From Biomphalaria glabrata (lineage: Eukaryota; Mollusca; Gastropoda; Planorbidae), in contig NC_074712.1 of NCBI RefSeq assembly GCF_947242115.1, forward strand, positions 48,303,838 to 48,367,837: 64,000 nt of DNA. The letters are read 5' to 3'. Shown here in pieces: positions 1 through 10,275 of this stretch (the first letter of the stretch is position 1; every line of letters starts with the position of its first letter). The notes under the pieces were generated by a model, which saw only the letters and a list, made by a program, of their open reading frames with translations, was not told the origin of the DNA and searched no databases. A program made the position numbers and the translations under genes.

Positions 1-2030
1 AAAATGTCTTCGCTAGTGGGATTCTTCCAGATTTTCTTACCTGGGATTAGTCAAATTTCTGCCGACTATTATCCACTATTATAGTGACAATTTTTGTGTT
101 TAAAAAGGTCCACAATAGAGACGTCTTACGTAGCACGAAGATGATCTTAATTAAGATCAAGCCCATCACACACGTCCGTGTGCTATATATATAACTATTT
201 TTTACATAGAATGTCCCTCGAATAATACTATTGACCAGGGCTGCCTCTTTGTTACTAGTGCATTAATATTGGCTTTCTTAATATTCTTTCTTCTTATTAC
301 AAGAAAAGGTGTAAACGCTAGGAGAAAGAATTTCTGAAGCTGATAACGCCAGAATACTCTGATCGCAGACACCCGGCCCTGAAATCAGACCCCTTGCCGA
401 CGAATATTCAAATCTATCACCAGAAAGAAATTGTTAAAACGCTTAAAAATATGTATGTAGGCAACTTAAAAAAAAAAAGAAAGTGAAATTTCATTTTGTA
501 AATTTGAAAATGAAAACTAAAACTTAAAAATTGTGTTACAATTATTACCATTTTTTTTCATTTTCCTTACATTCCTAGAAAAACTCACGGACCTCACTGT
601 GGGAGTCTACATCGCTCCTCTAGGTCCCCAGCTTCACTGCCTTCACGTGTTTTATTTCAAGTCATTGTATAAGTGACTTGTACTTAGGATTATTTATTTT
701 ATATCATTTCAAGAAACATTTAGAACTAAGTTGCTTCATTTGGTCCTAGAGGTGTGTTGGATAAATTTGTAGGCACATCCGAATCCGCATATATCTGATG
801 ATTTTGGATAGAATGCACTTCACATCTCTCCAAAATACAATCGTGATTATTAAAGTTTACGAAACGTTGAAAATGGTTCACCATCAGTGGCTTTTGTGTT
901 TCGAGTCATATATTTTGAACTGAATGGTCAATGTCAGTTGTTTTAAGAATAAAAAAATAAAGACGAGAATACAGGTACAAAAGGAGTAACTGATTAGGGT
1001 CATATTAATTCTGAAAAGATACAGTGGAGTATATAACTATAGTGAATATAGTGCAGAAAGAAAATTTAAAAAAGAAATGCTCTTGAAAAGAAAACAATAG
1101 ATGCAACGCATTAAAGAATGAATGATTTTGAAAAGCAGCCTTAGCAAATTATTATAGGCTATGTCTCGCTGCTAAATAGTTTATTTGACACATACAAACA
1201 AAAAGGGTATTTGTATCAATTAATACAGACAATTTCAAAATTTGGGTGAAATTGAAAAAAAAATCCTTGAAATTGTAGATATAAGCACACAAATACTTTC
1301 ACACAAAAATTATATTGTGCACCACATATGTCTGATACGAACAAATCACTATTATTACCTAAAGCTAGGCTAAATAAAAAATCTAAGAGGGCATGAGGGA
1401 TACGACAACGGTGCGAATATAAAAGGGGAAAAAAAAGGAATAATCTACTAAAGTGGTACATGGTCCAGCTCAGTCGTAATACTTTTTGTTTCTAGAAAAA
1501 AAAAAGGAGGGGGGCGGCATTTTAAAATTTCGCACGCAGGCGGCCACAACCCTCGCGGCGGCCCTGCATACACACAGCCACTTAATTGTAAACCACCCAA
1601 CATATTCACAGCTCAATATGGGTATAAAGCTCTACTTTCTGCGATTTGAAAAGAAACAGTAGGTCTTTTTTTTTTGTTTATTTTAAATAACATAGATCTA
1701 AAAATACTACACTTAAGGCTTACAAAAAAAAAATTTAATTAAAAAATAAATCTAGATCTATATAGATCTAAATCAATTTTATGTTATTATAATTAATGGC
1801 AAACTTATGCGTAGTATGAAGTCATTAATGTTGAAAATTATTACAATAATTACAAACATTTATATTGCGCTGTCACATCCGATATTTAATGAAAGGAGAT
1901 TTATATTTTCAATAATGGGTCATGGTATATTCATATACAAATCGCGTTTATGAGAATGTACTAGGAGGAAGCAAGAGCTTTTCACATTAAGTAAGTGCCT
2001 CTGTAACCGTTCTGCTTTCTCTTATCTTTT
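1..2030. other. Gene-free AT-rich stretch
   Basis: I see no coding region in this 2 kb. It is AT-rich with poly-A and poly-T runs. The only compositional island is about 1500-1565, a GC-rich block of the form GGCGGC...GGCGGCCCTG that resembles the end of a DNA transposon; I could not find a convincing partner end. About 1680-1770 is rich in AGATCT-type palindromes like those near 39,000 and 59,800. Confidence 0.5.
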
Positions 2031-2036
2031 AATGAA

Positions 2037-2172
2037 AAGGATTGCCTGAGTCAGCCAGGAAAACCAATGATTTAGCATATTTTAAGTCACAGCTCAACAT
2101 GCATGACTAGATTGACACATGAAATGCGTAAGACATAACAATCTTATTTTTTGAAGAAACGTATAATCTCTA
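2037..2172 (+). mobile_element. LINE 3'-end fragment (family L-A)
   Basis: The sequence aligns by eye with the 3' end of the LINE copies ending at 62,062 and 52,066: a run beginning GGATTGCCTGAGTCAGCCAG, then AACATGCATGACTA and a TTTTTTGAAGAAACGT stretch. Only the last roughly 135 bp of the element is present, so it is a severely 5'-truncated copy or a decayed remnant, and older than the 60,716 copy judging by its mismatches. Confidence 0.7.
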
Positions 2173-2344
2173 AGTAATACCAAAAAGCTTCAAACACATT
2201 AGGCTGCTATTGTTTGTTTATAGTTTTCAGACTACATACATGTATAAATAGAATACATTATGTAATCCTACGAATGCATACATCCAGTTTTCGATGCGTT
2301 ATCATACTTTATATATTGTAGAGAATTAGGCTTACACCTATAAT

Positions 2345-2880
2345 ATAACACATGGGCGTAGCCGGGAGGGGAGGGTCTTCAAACCATCACTTGCCTCAGA
2401 CCTCATTGTCTGAAAGGGAAACTTTACTTACTGCCCCAGTGCAGCCAACTTAAGCAAACTACATAACAGAAATAATACTTGGTTCCGGGGCGAAGCCCCG
2501 GACCCCACTTGTGAAAGCTTACAGCGCTCTCCCGGACTCCATAGATGCACTTTGGCGGTGTGTACTGTCTTTCCACTAATTATAGAAAGAGAGTATTCTA
2601 GGGTAGAAAAAACGTCTGAAAGAATGAAAGATCAGAATGTAATGAAGATTAATTACATATGCACACACACTAATATATATGGGCTAACCCCCCCCCCCCC
2701 GAAAATATATGACATGCCATTTTTGGGCCGGTTTATATGGTAATGCCCGGGCCGATTTTGATTCCCAGTCCGCCCCTGGCTACTGTGTGGGCGACATCGT
2801 TCCGACCATAGGTAATGCCCAGGCATTCGTCTAATTTCTATGAAACGACCCATGGCTGCTTCGCATCTGAAGGGGCCGTA
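2345..2880. repeat. Probable non-autonomous DNA element cluster
   Basis: The left part starts ATGGGCGTAGCCGGGAGGGG and includes GGTTCCGGGGCGAAGCCCCG, a self-complementary stretch. The right part (about 2690-2880) includes CAGTCCGCCCCTGGCTAC, which in reverse complement resembles the left end. This is compatible with imperfect terminal inverted repeats of a MITE-like element about 430 bp long, but the ends are diverged and no target duplication was found. Family unknown. Confidence 0.3.
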
Positions 2881-3735
2881 GTGTATGTATATATAGTATA
2901 TATACTTTGCTAATTTTTTTAAAGTTTTACTTTCCGAGAAAAAGAATAATATAAATAACCACATTTTATTTTTTAAAAATGTTGATGCTAAATTAAATCG
3001 AATGTCAGTTAACTCAAGAGATCTCCAACACTGAAGCTTCATTGTGTACGCATTTATAATAAAACAGTCTGTGAACATAGCCTATATACATTACAGTCTA
3101 CAGTAGAAGTGTACACACTATAGGAGTCCAAATCTAACCGAGTGTTGAATCGAGTCCAAATTTAGTTGTTTCAACACACACACACATTTGTGTTGACCTA
3201 GCGGTGCTAAGTGTAAACTAAAAACAACCAGAAAAGTACAAAAACAACTTGATCTCCTTACCTCCTTGTGCTGTTGTGAATAATGAGGCCTATTTGTTTG
3301 GCCAGCTTAAGATACATGGAGACAGTGTTAGCAAAGTGTTAAGAGAAGTGGTTCTCACGTTTTGATTGTTTGGTTTAGAATTTAAATCAGGACCTTGTTG
3401 CGTTGGCAAGTTGCCCCCACCCCCAATCGGTTCTAGATTCAACATTTAATTTTGTAACATGAAGAGTGTGACTTTGGGCGTGTAATAGAGTGTCACTGGT
3501 CAAAGTTGTGACATTGTACAAATACATTAGAAATAGTCATACTAGAGTTCATTAAACTAAGCATGAAAAACAATTAACTTGATCTGTGAACACAGACAAG
3601 AAGAGAGTGACTGAAAATTTAGATAGTCAGCATGCGATCATTGGACAGTCAACATTGAACTTCTGAGAACGAAGGTAGTTTTATTTGAGTGTCTCCACGT
3701 GACACAAAGATGTAATAAACAAAAAGCTTTTCTCA
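2881..3735. other. Gene-free stretch
   Basis: No coding potential recognised. The stretch contains a short (CA)n near 3175 and otherwise unremarkable AT-rich sequence. Confidence 0.4.
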
Positions 3736-3741
3736 ACGTAC

Positions 3742-4200
3742 ACACTGTCTGTCTGTCTCTAGTACTAGTTCACGTTATTTCTTCCACCACCATTCTCGGA
3801 TCAAGTTGAAACTTTAAATAATTTTTTTTGTACCTATGAATCAATACAACAAAAAACAACAACAATTAGTTAATTAATTATTGGCAGTTAATTATTTTGT
3901 TTAGCATTTAAAAAGGGAAATAAATGCTACTTATTCAGAGATATGGATGTATATGTGGAGTTATTTACACACGTTTTTTTTCTCCAACTTCCCACTCTCG
4001 GTTCACGTTCAAATTTTGCAGAATTATTCAAGGTCAATGAAAATACATGAATTAAAAAAAACAACTAATTAATTAATTTTGTTTTATATAGAAAAAGAAA
4101 GCTTATTCATGAAGTATTGAGATATATGATCGTGATTTTGCGGTTCTTCCTTCTTAATAAGCTTTGCTTTTTTAAAGGACTTTGATTTATTTTGCTTGTT
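3742..4200 (+). repeat. Dispersed snail-type repeat (R1), two tandem copies
   Basis: Two similar blocks (about 3742-3960 and 3970-4200) share a layout: a pyrimidine-rich lead, TCGGATCAAGTTGAAACTTT or a variant, poly-T, TTAATTAATTA, and GGGAAATAAATGCT or a related tail. The same sequence occurs at 13,430-13,720 and inverted at 14,700-14,945 and 18,330-18,500. It has no coding capacity and no clear terminal repeats, and I cannot assign it to a named superfamily. Confidence 0.6.
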
Positions 4201-4997
4201 TTATTAAAGAATTAGATCAAGTTACATGAAATCATGTTTGAATATTATGTAACTATTTTACATTAGGGTATGAATGGCATAATCTATATAGTCTACTGAG
4301 TGGGCTCTTATTGATCGTGCAGTAGAGTTTGTCAATGTGTTCATTTTTTTTAATATTCTGAATATAAAGAATATATTGATTCAATTAATGTAACTTATAC
4401 TGAACATATTACAATGATATGGAATATATTAGATTCTGTCCTTAATTATTCTTACTGTAAACACACTTTGCGTCACAGATAAGTTTGTCGCATTGAAGGT
4501 ATGGAAGACTGAAAATAGTTCCTGTACCAATTCGTTATTTGTCTGGACTAGCATTACACACAAAACTACATTTACGAAAATATATGTTAGTGTGAATTCA
4601 ATTGTTATCAAACTATTTTCATTCTGTCAGCGTGATGGATGAGTATTCAAAGGCTAGTTTCAGACATGAGAGTCTTGTTATTAGTTCCCGAGACTCTGAC
4701 TTGAGACAATCAGGGCGATGTGACTTAGCGGAAATAATAGGGTTGGTTAGTCACCTTGCAGGGCACACATGGCGCAATGACACCTCATTAATACTTACAC
4801 AGAAGGATAGTACACCATTTATCTCCAGATCTTTTGTATTGTAGGGAACTTTTACTTCACGCCCCCGCCCCCCCCCCCCAGTGCCCTTTGTGGCGTCAAA
4901 CTTTTTTATGGTGGTAAACGTGTTTCTACTTTTTAAAACAATTTGAGATTTTTTTTTTCTCTACTTCAGGAGTTTTTATTTCGTTGTTGTTTTTGTT
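4201..4997. other. Gene-free stretch
   Basis: No gene is supported. Short open frames occur on both strands around 4430-4850 but have low-complexity composition, no domain and no splice context. A poly-C run lies near 4865-4880. Confidence 0.4.
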
Positions 4998-4998
4998 A

Positions 4999-5077
<79 letters not shown>
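4998..5077. repeat. Compound microsatellite (TG)n(AG)n
   Basis: About 18 bp of alternating TG passes directly into about 60 bp of AG with one GGG interruption. It is likely length-polymorphic. Confidence 0.9.
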
Positions 5078-5080
<3 letters not shown>

Positions 5081-5152
5081 GATCAGAAGTTAGACAAGAA
5101 CGATTTTAGAGACTGTTTAAAATAACTCATCTGTTTCTGAGACTCGCGTTTA

Positions 5153-5199
5153 ACCATGGTATCATGTGGCCAGCACAATGACCAACCATCAGAAAGGGA
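5153..5199 (-). mobile_element. SINE family S1 fragment
   Basis: ATCATGTGGCCAGCACAATG, followed by ACCAACC and an AAAGGG run, matches the middle of the S1 SINEs at 13,918-14,415 and 20,358-20,615. Both ends are missing. Confidence 0.5.
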
Positions 5200-5227
5200 A
5201 AAAAAAAGTAAGTAAAGATCTTTGTTC

Positions 5228-5239
5228 GCGCAGACATAT
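5228..5239. repeat. Left target-site duplication of LINE 5240-9194
   Basis: GCGCAGACATAT occurs here and again at 9195-9206, immediately outside the LINE. The right end of this copy merges with the (AT)n tail of the element, so the duplication could be a few bases shorter. Confidence 0.75.
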
Positions 5240-5295
5240 ATATATATATATATGGCTCCTTTTGTCTCGAAAGGCAATGGATGCGCCCAAGTGAG

Positions 5296-8200
5296 TCACT
5301 GGTTTTGGCTTAATCTTGAGACGGGGCAGAATCTGGTGTGGCTAATCAAGCCAATTCTAGAACGGCAGACTTTGCCACAATTCGTACATTTGTATGCCTC
5401 TGATTTAGGGCTAGCAGACAGGGCAGCTTTCTTTTTTTCCCTCTTGATTAAAGCCGCTTCAATTCTTTTGTTCTCAGCAAGGGTTGTCCCAGCACGCACA
5501 GTCTGTCTCCATGCACTCCGGTCTTTGGCTATGTTTTCCCACATACTTTCACTGATGCCTGAGGCTCTCATGTCTCGCTTGCAGACATCTCTATATGTTA
5601 GTCTTGGGCGGCCCTTGGGTCTGACTCCTTCCACAAGCTCAGCATATAAGATATCTTTCGGGATTCTACCATCTGGCATGCGGGTGACATGTCCGAGCCA
5701 GCGTAATCTCCTTTGTGTCAGGAGAGCATACATGCTGTTCATATTGGCCAATCTCAAAACTTCCTGATTGGAGACATGGTCCCTCCAAGAGATGCCCATT
5801 ATGCGTCTCAGGCAGCGCAAGTGGAAACTATTCAATCTGTGCTCTTGGTACATGTATGTTGACCAGCTTTCACTGCCATAAAGGAGAGTGCTCACAACAC
5901 AGGCGTTGTAGACTAGGATTTTGGTCGCTGTGGTCAATTTACCATTTTCCCAGACGCGCTTGGAGAGTTTTGCCAATGCTGTGGTAGCTTTTCCTATCCT
6001 TTTTGTCAGCTCGATGTCTAAGTCTAGGTTACTGACAATTGTTGAACCCAAGTAGGTAAATTCCTGCACCACTGAAAGGGTGTGGTTCCCAATTTGTATT
6101 ATAGGTATTTCTGCAACGTCTTGTGCCAGGATTTCGGTCTTGGAGAGACTTATAGTAAGGCTAAACTCTTGACAAGCAGCTGCTAAGGCGTTCACTAGCT
6201 TCTGTAGACCTCCTTGTGAGTGAGATACGAGTGCCGCGTCATCGGCAAACAGCAGCTCCCTTATCAAGATACGATGCCTTTTCGTTTTGGCTTTAAGACG
6301 TGCCAGGTTAAAGAGCCTTCCATCGGATCTGCTATGGATGTATATTCCGTCTTCCAGGGATTTAAAAGCACTGGATAGTACGACTGAGAAGAAGATGCCA
6401 AATAGTGTAGGGGCCAGTACACATCCTTGTTTTACACCGCTCTTAATGGAGAATGGCCTGGAGGAAGAACTTTCAAACTGAACGGTGCCCTGCATATTTT
6501 CGTGAAAAGCTGACACTAGTTTTCTTAACTTATTTGGACAGCCGATTCTCTCTAGTACAGCAAACAGACCGCTTCTGCTAACAAGGTCAAAGGCCTTGGT
6601 CAAATCAATAAAAGCTATGAAGAGGGGCTGCTTTTGTTCTCTGCTCTTCTCCTGTAGCTGCCGCAGAGAGAAAATCATATCTGTTGTAGATCTTCCTGCC
6701 CTAAAGCCACACTGCGACTCTGGATAAACACGATCTGCCAGGATCTGTAATCGCTTTAGTAACACTCTAGCAAAAGCCTTTCCGACTATGCTAAGCAGTG
6801 AGATGCCTCTGTAATTGTTACAATCAGAGCGGTCGCCTTTATTTTTATAAATTGTAACAATGTTGGAGTCTTTCAATTCCTGGGGGACCATTCCTTGTTC
6901 CCAGCACAAGCTTAGCAGTTCATGGAGTGGTTTGATTAGGGCATGTTTTCCAGCCTGAATTACTTCAGCAGGAATGCCATCTCCTCCGGGTGTTTTCCCA
7001 TGTGCAAGCATGTCAATGGCAATGCTCAGCTCCTTTACTGAGGGCGTTTCGTCTAATTCCGTCAAAACTGGAAGTGATGGGAAGTTGGAAACAGCATTTG
7101 GTGAGATGGCGTTTTCAATCTGGTAGAGTTCTGCATAGTGTTCTACCCATCGTTCCATTTGCAGCGCACGATCGCTGATGATTGAGCCATCTTTTGACTT
7201 GAGCGGAGCACACTTGCTGGTGTGAGGTCCAAAGGCTTTTCTCATGCCCTCATATAGTCCTCTTATGTTACCACAGTCGGCACAAGATTGAATATCTTCG
7301 CATAGCTCCTGCCAGTATTTGTTAGCACATTGTCTCGCTACTCTTTGGGCATTGTTACGTGCAGCTCTGAGCCTTTTTAAGTTGCTTGGGGTGGGATCCT
7401 TCTTGTAGATTAGCATGGCTGCTCTCTTGTTCGTAGTGGCAGTTTCCATTTCTGGTAGACTAGCTTCAAACCAGTCTACGCTTTTCTTGGTTTTGTTTCC
7501 AAAGACCAGTGATGATGTTTGGTAGATTGTATCACGCATAAACGTCCAGCTTTTTTCTACCTCAGTCGCAGAGAAGTTTTTAAAAGCTTCCTCTAATTTG
7601 TTCTCAAATTCGGTGCAAAGATCAGGATTTTTTGTGCTAGTAGTATTCAGGCGTGATTTTCTTTTTCCCTGTGAAGTGTGGATCTTAGTTGGCAGCAGTC
7701 TTGTCCGGCATGACACTAAAGTATGATCAGTATCACAATCCGCGCTTTGGTAGCTACGTGTCAGCAGTATATTTCCAATGTCCTTTTTTCGTGTCAGTAT
7801 CATATCCAGCTGGTGCCAGTGCCCAGACCTAGGGTGCCTCCATGAGACACAGTGCTGTGGTTTTGTTCTGAAGTATGTGTTGGTAATGCAGAGCTTATGG
7901 TATGTGCAGAATTCAAGCAGTCTTTGTCCGTTCTCATTCATCTTTCCGATTCCAAAAAGCCCAAGACAGTCTGGCCAGGTAGTGTGATCTGATCCTACTC
8001 TGGCATTGAAGTCACCTAGAAGGATCATATGTTCTTTTTGAGGAATGTTTGCAATGGCTTCTTTGAGGTCTTCATAGAACTTGTCTTTGTCCTCCTGAGG
8101 CGAGCATAGTGTGGGGGCATAGGCACTAATTAGAGTGACTTTTCCAGATGCTGTCATCATACTTATGCTTAGTAGCCGTTCCGAGCCACCAACTGGAGGG

Positions 8201-8472
8201 ACTATCATGGGAAGAAGACTGTTCTTGACAGCAAAGCCCACACCATGTATTCGAGTCTCATCCTGTGCTTTCCCTTTCCAAAAGAAAGTGTAGTCAGTCT
8301 CGCGGAGCATGCCGTTTTCGGCCAGTCGGGTTTCTTGCAGGGCTGCAATGTCAATATGTAGCCTTTTTAGCTCGTTGTTTATAACTGCCGTCTTCCTTGC
8401 ATCGTCGATCTGCCTTAGATCATCAGTGAGACCAGGACACATTGTCCTGACATTCCAAGTGGCCAGTCGCAT
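5296..8472 (-). CDS. LINE endonuclease/reverse transcriptase
   Basis: The 1058-residue open frame encodes the enzyme that nicks target DNA and copies the element's RNA into it. Seen in order: an APE-like endonuclease in roughly the first 230 residues (LATWNVRTM; LQETR with the catalytic Glu; LLGDFNARVG; a histidine-containing block ending HQLDMILTR), a linker, then reverse transcriptase with NNYRGISLL, QCGFRAGRSTTDMIF, FIDLTKAFD, GVKQGCVLAPTLF and the catalytic LLFADDAALVSHS. Next come the post-RT motifs YLGSTI, LLYGSESW and RWLGHVTRMPDGRIP, and last a C-terminal finger C-x2-C-x12-H-x3-C (starting CTNCGKVC). The Met used here starts two residues before LATWNVR. The frame stays open for about 70 more codons upstream without another Met. 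No stop or frameshift is seen. It is not a host gene, although such frames are often mislabelled as craniofacial development protein 2-like. Confidence 0.95.
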   Translation of the reverse strand: MRLATWNVRTMCPGLTDDLRQIDDARKTAVINNELKRLHIDIAALQETRLAENGMLRETDYTFFWKGKAQDETRIHGVGFAVKNSLLPMIVPPVGGSERLLSISMMTASGKVTLISAYAPTLCSPQEDKDKFYEDLKEAIANIPQKEHMILLGDFNARVGSDHTTWPDCLGLFGIGKMNENGQRLLEFCTYHKLCITNTYFRTKPQHCVSWRHPRSGHWHQLDMILTRKKDIGNILLTRSYQSADCDTDHTLVSCRTRLLPTKIHTSQGKRKSRLNTTSTKNPDLCTEFENKLEEAFKNFSATEVEKSWTFMRDTIYQTSSLVFGNKTKKSVDWFEASLPEMETATTNKRAAMLIYKKDPTPSNLKRLRAARNNAQRVARQCANKYWQELCEDIQSCADCGNIRGLYEGMRKAFGPHTSKCAPLKSKDGSIISDRALQMERWVEHYAELYQIENAISPNAVSNFPSLPVLTELDETPSVKELSIAIDMLAHGKTPGGDGIPAEVIQAGKHALIKPLHELLSLCWEQGMVPQELKDSNIVTIYKNKGDRSDCNNYRGISLLSIVGKAFARVLLKRLQILADRVYPESQCGFRAGRSTTDMIFSLRQLQEKSREQKQPLFIAFIDLTKAFDLVSRSGLFAVLERIGCPNKLRKLVSAFHENMQGTVQFESSSSRPFSIKSGVKQGCVLAPTLFGIFFSVVLSSAFKSLEDGIYIHSRSDGRLFNLARLKAKTKRHRILIRELLFADDAALVSHSQGGLQKLVNALAAACQEFSLTISLSKTEILAQDVAEIPIIQIGNHTLSVVQEFTYLGSTIVSNLDLDIELTKRIGKATTALAKLSKRVWENGKLTTATKILVYNACVVSTLLYGSESWSTYMYQEHRLNSFHLRCLRRIMGISWRDHVSNQEVLRLANMNSMYALLTQRRLRWLGHVTRMPDGRIPKDILYAELVEGVRPKGRPRLTYRDVCKRDMRASGISESMWENIAKDRSAWRQTVRAGTTLAENKRIEAALIKREKKKAALSASPKSEAYKCTNCGKVCRSRIGLISHTRFCPVSRLSQNQ

Positions 8473-9194
8473 GACAGGGATTTTCTTTTTCAGTTTAATT
8501 TTTCTTCTTTTGTTGCTTGGTGCAAGTTTCCAGCCTACTTGTCGTTTTAAACTAAGCTCTAAGCACCCATTAGAGCAGGCAGGCTGTGGCGGATCAGCAC
8601 CTAACTGACTGGGGGCTGCCCAGGTTGAGGCGGGCGGTAGCTGATCAGTGAGGCGCGAAGACCTCTCCCACTGTCAGAGACAACCCGTGGCGTCCATACA
8701 TTACGCCAATCAAGTTGGACTTATAACCCGTAACTGTTGTCTCCCGTGTTGTTTTAGCCGCTTTGCAGCAGCACCAGAGTTTCCTCTCCGGGCGCATTCC
8801 TGGGCCTTGGATAAAGGGGTCATGGGTGGCCCATGCGTCATGATCCCTCTCTCGACCTTGCTGATGTGATCCAAAGGAACGCATCGCATTACATTTGGCA
8901 CCAACTCAGTTGCAGAAGCTGCCGGAGGGAATTTCATAGCTGATACTCCCAACGCCTAAGGGGCTTCACTCCTGATTTCTCCTCGAGGTTGTCTCCTGAA
9001 GCCTCAGTACCGCAAGGCAGCGGGGGTTTGAAGTCAGAGTACCCCTCTCCTAGATGAACTGCCTTACTAGGCTGACGAGCTCCATCTGCCCGAAGCTCCC
9101 GGTTTTGTGGCGCCAGGTATCCGCCTTCACCCCTTCACCTGTTAGTAAGAGCAGTTTCGCCGGGCTTAATATCTAAGCCACACGAGCAGGCCAG
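8473..9194 (-). other. 5' UTR of the LINE
   Basis: This is a GC-rich leader upstream of the endonuclease start. Its first bases (minus strand) contain a perfect 6-bp stem, GGCTTA/TAAGCC, around a 5-base loop at 9163-9179. Short overlapping open frames exist at 8645-8952 but none resembles a known ORF1. In this class of LINE the leader is expected to carry an internal promoter; nothing specific can be read out. Confidence 0.6.
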
Positions 9195-9206
9195 GCGCAG
9201 ACATAT
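9195..9206. repeat. Right target-site duplication of LINE 5240-9194
   Basis: A perfect 12-base match to 5228-5239, next to the 5' end of the LINE. Confidence 0.75.
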
Positions 9207-10084
9207 TTGGGTAGGAAAGAGTAGGAATGGGTACAGACTTCTGCGTTACTAGGGGAAAGTATGAAATAGGACAACAAGTGTTTTTTTTTTTTTTTTTTTT
9301 GTCCACGCAAAAAGCTGAATGGTCAGCTTAGCCTCTAAACTCCGGTTGCCACAGTGACTCTAGCATGAAGGTGACATGCGAAGCATTGGATTCAATAAAT
9401 AAGTTACTTTACAAGATCCATTTATTCACAGTGCTAACCAAAGTAGATGAGCTTCAAATTTATAAGACGGAATTTTAAAAAAAATGTTTAGAGAGGAATA
9501 AATGGGGGCCATATTTCTATCTCGTTTTAATCAATCCCCTTGACAAAAGTCTTCTCTAACATCAACGGAGAGAAGTGACGCCCCACGGGCTATTTGAAAT
9601 AGAACATTATATAAAATGGGCATAGTGTTAACTGTAGAGATTTGTAATCTACCTAACTACCAAGAGTTTAATAGCTACCTAACCACATAGAGTTTGTGGC
9701 TACCTAACTGCACAGAATTTAGTGACTACCTAAGTATAGAGTGTTTAGTGGCTACCTAACTAAAGAGACTAAGAGAGTCTGGTGTCAACTGCGAGTCAAC
9801 CAGGGAATAAAAAAAGATAAAATGTTTCAGTAAATTTGTTCCGGTTCTTCGAGAAATATTACGCGACAATTTTTATTTATATTCTGAAGTCACGTTCTAA
9901 TTTATCACGCTAAGCATTTGGACGTACAATTGAGAGGCGCTATCATTGGCCGTCTGTTACCTTTAATTTGTAGGCTACCAAGCCGAGGCTGAAACTAAAG
10001 CCCTTATCATTTACCACGTCGTGGTGTCCACTGCAGAATGAAATAATGTACACACTAAACTTTCTTTCAAACTTGAGCTTTACG
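9207..10084. other. Gene-free stretch
   Basis: It contains a poly-T run at about 9282-9300 and, at 9650-9770, a loose repetition of a GGCTACCTAACTA-like phrase every 35-40 bp (about four degenerate units). No coding region is recognised. Confidence 0.4.
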
Positions 10085-10275
10085 CTAAGACAAATAAGTA
10101 CAAATACTCCTTAGTGTTATTAGAACATGGAACGGGTTGCCTGAGTCAGCCAAGATAACTAGTGACTTGGCAGATTTTAAGTCATTGATTAACATGCATC
10201 ACTAGATTAACCTAGGCACACGCGTAGGATGTTAGGATGTTATTAGCTTCTTAACGTCTGTACTTTATAAGATAA
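10085..10275 (+). mobile_element. LINE 3'-end fragment (family L-A)
   Basis: It matches the last about 190 bp of the LINE ending at 62,062: a CTCCTTAGTGTTATTAGAAC variant, GGGTTGCCTGAGTCAGCCAA, AACATGCATCACTAGATTAA, and ending near CTGTACTTTATAAGATAA. It is strongly 5'-truncated and carries no coding information of note. Confidence 0.75.

Larger units (their letters stand above)
5240..9194 (-). mobile_element. Apparently full-length LINE (non-LTR retrotransposon, RTE-like)
   Basis: The element runs right to left: 5' UTR about 8473-9194, one long open frame 8472-5296, a 3' UTR of only about 40 bp, and an (AT)n tail at about 5236-5254. A 12-bp direct repeat, GCGCAGACATAT, flanks it, as expected of target-primed reverse transcription. 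A single ORF with APE-type endonuclease plus reverse transcriptase, a total of about 4 kb and a microsatellite-like tail all fit RTE-type LINEs, but I cannot fix the clade by eye. The GC content is clearly higher than that of the surroundings. An uninterrupted frame and a perfect flanking repeat argue for a recent insertion. Confidence 0.88.

Noticed and set aside
1216-1461. An 81-codon minus-strand open frame
   Set aside because: Phe/Leu-rich low-complexity translation, no start or splice context and no similarity recognised.
5222-5767. A 181-codon plus-strand open frame opposite the LINE
   Set aside because: It is the antisense shadow of the LINE protein frame; no motif and biased composition.
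5296-8472. Host gene of the craniofacial development protein 2 type
   Set aside because: It has the endonuclease, reverse transcriptase and zinc-finger order of a LINE, with a target duplication around it.
9640-9780. Tandem repeat gene or minisatellite from the repeated CTACCTAACTA phrase
   Set aside because: Units are too degenerate and unevenly spaced to call as a separate feature; noted only within the flanking stretch.
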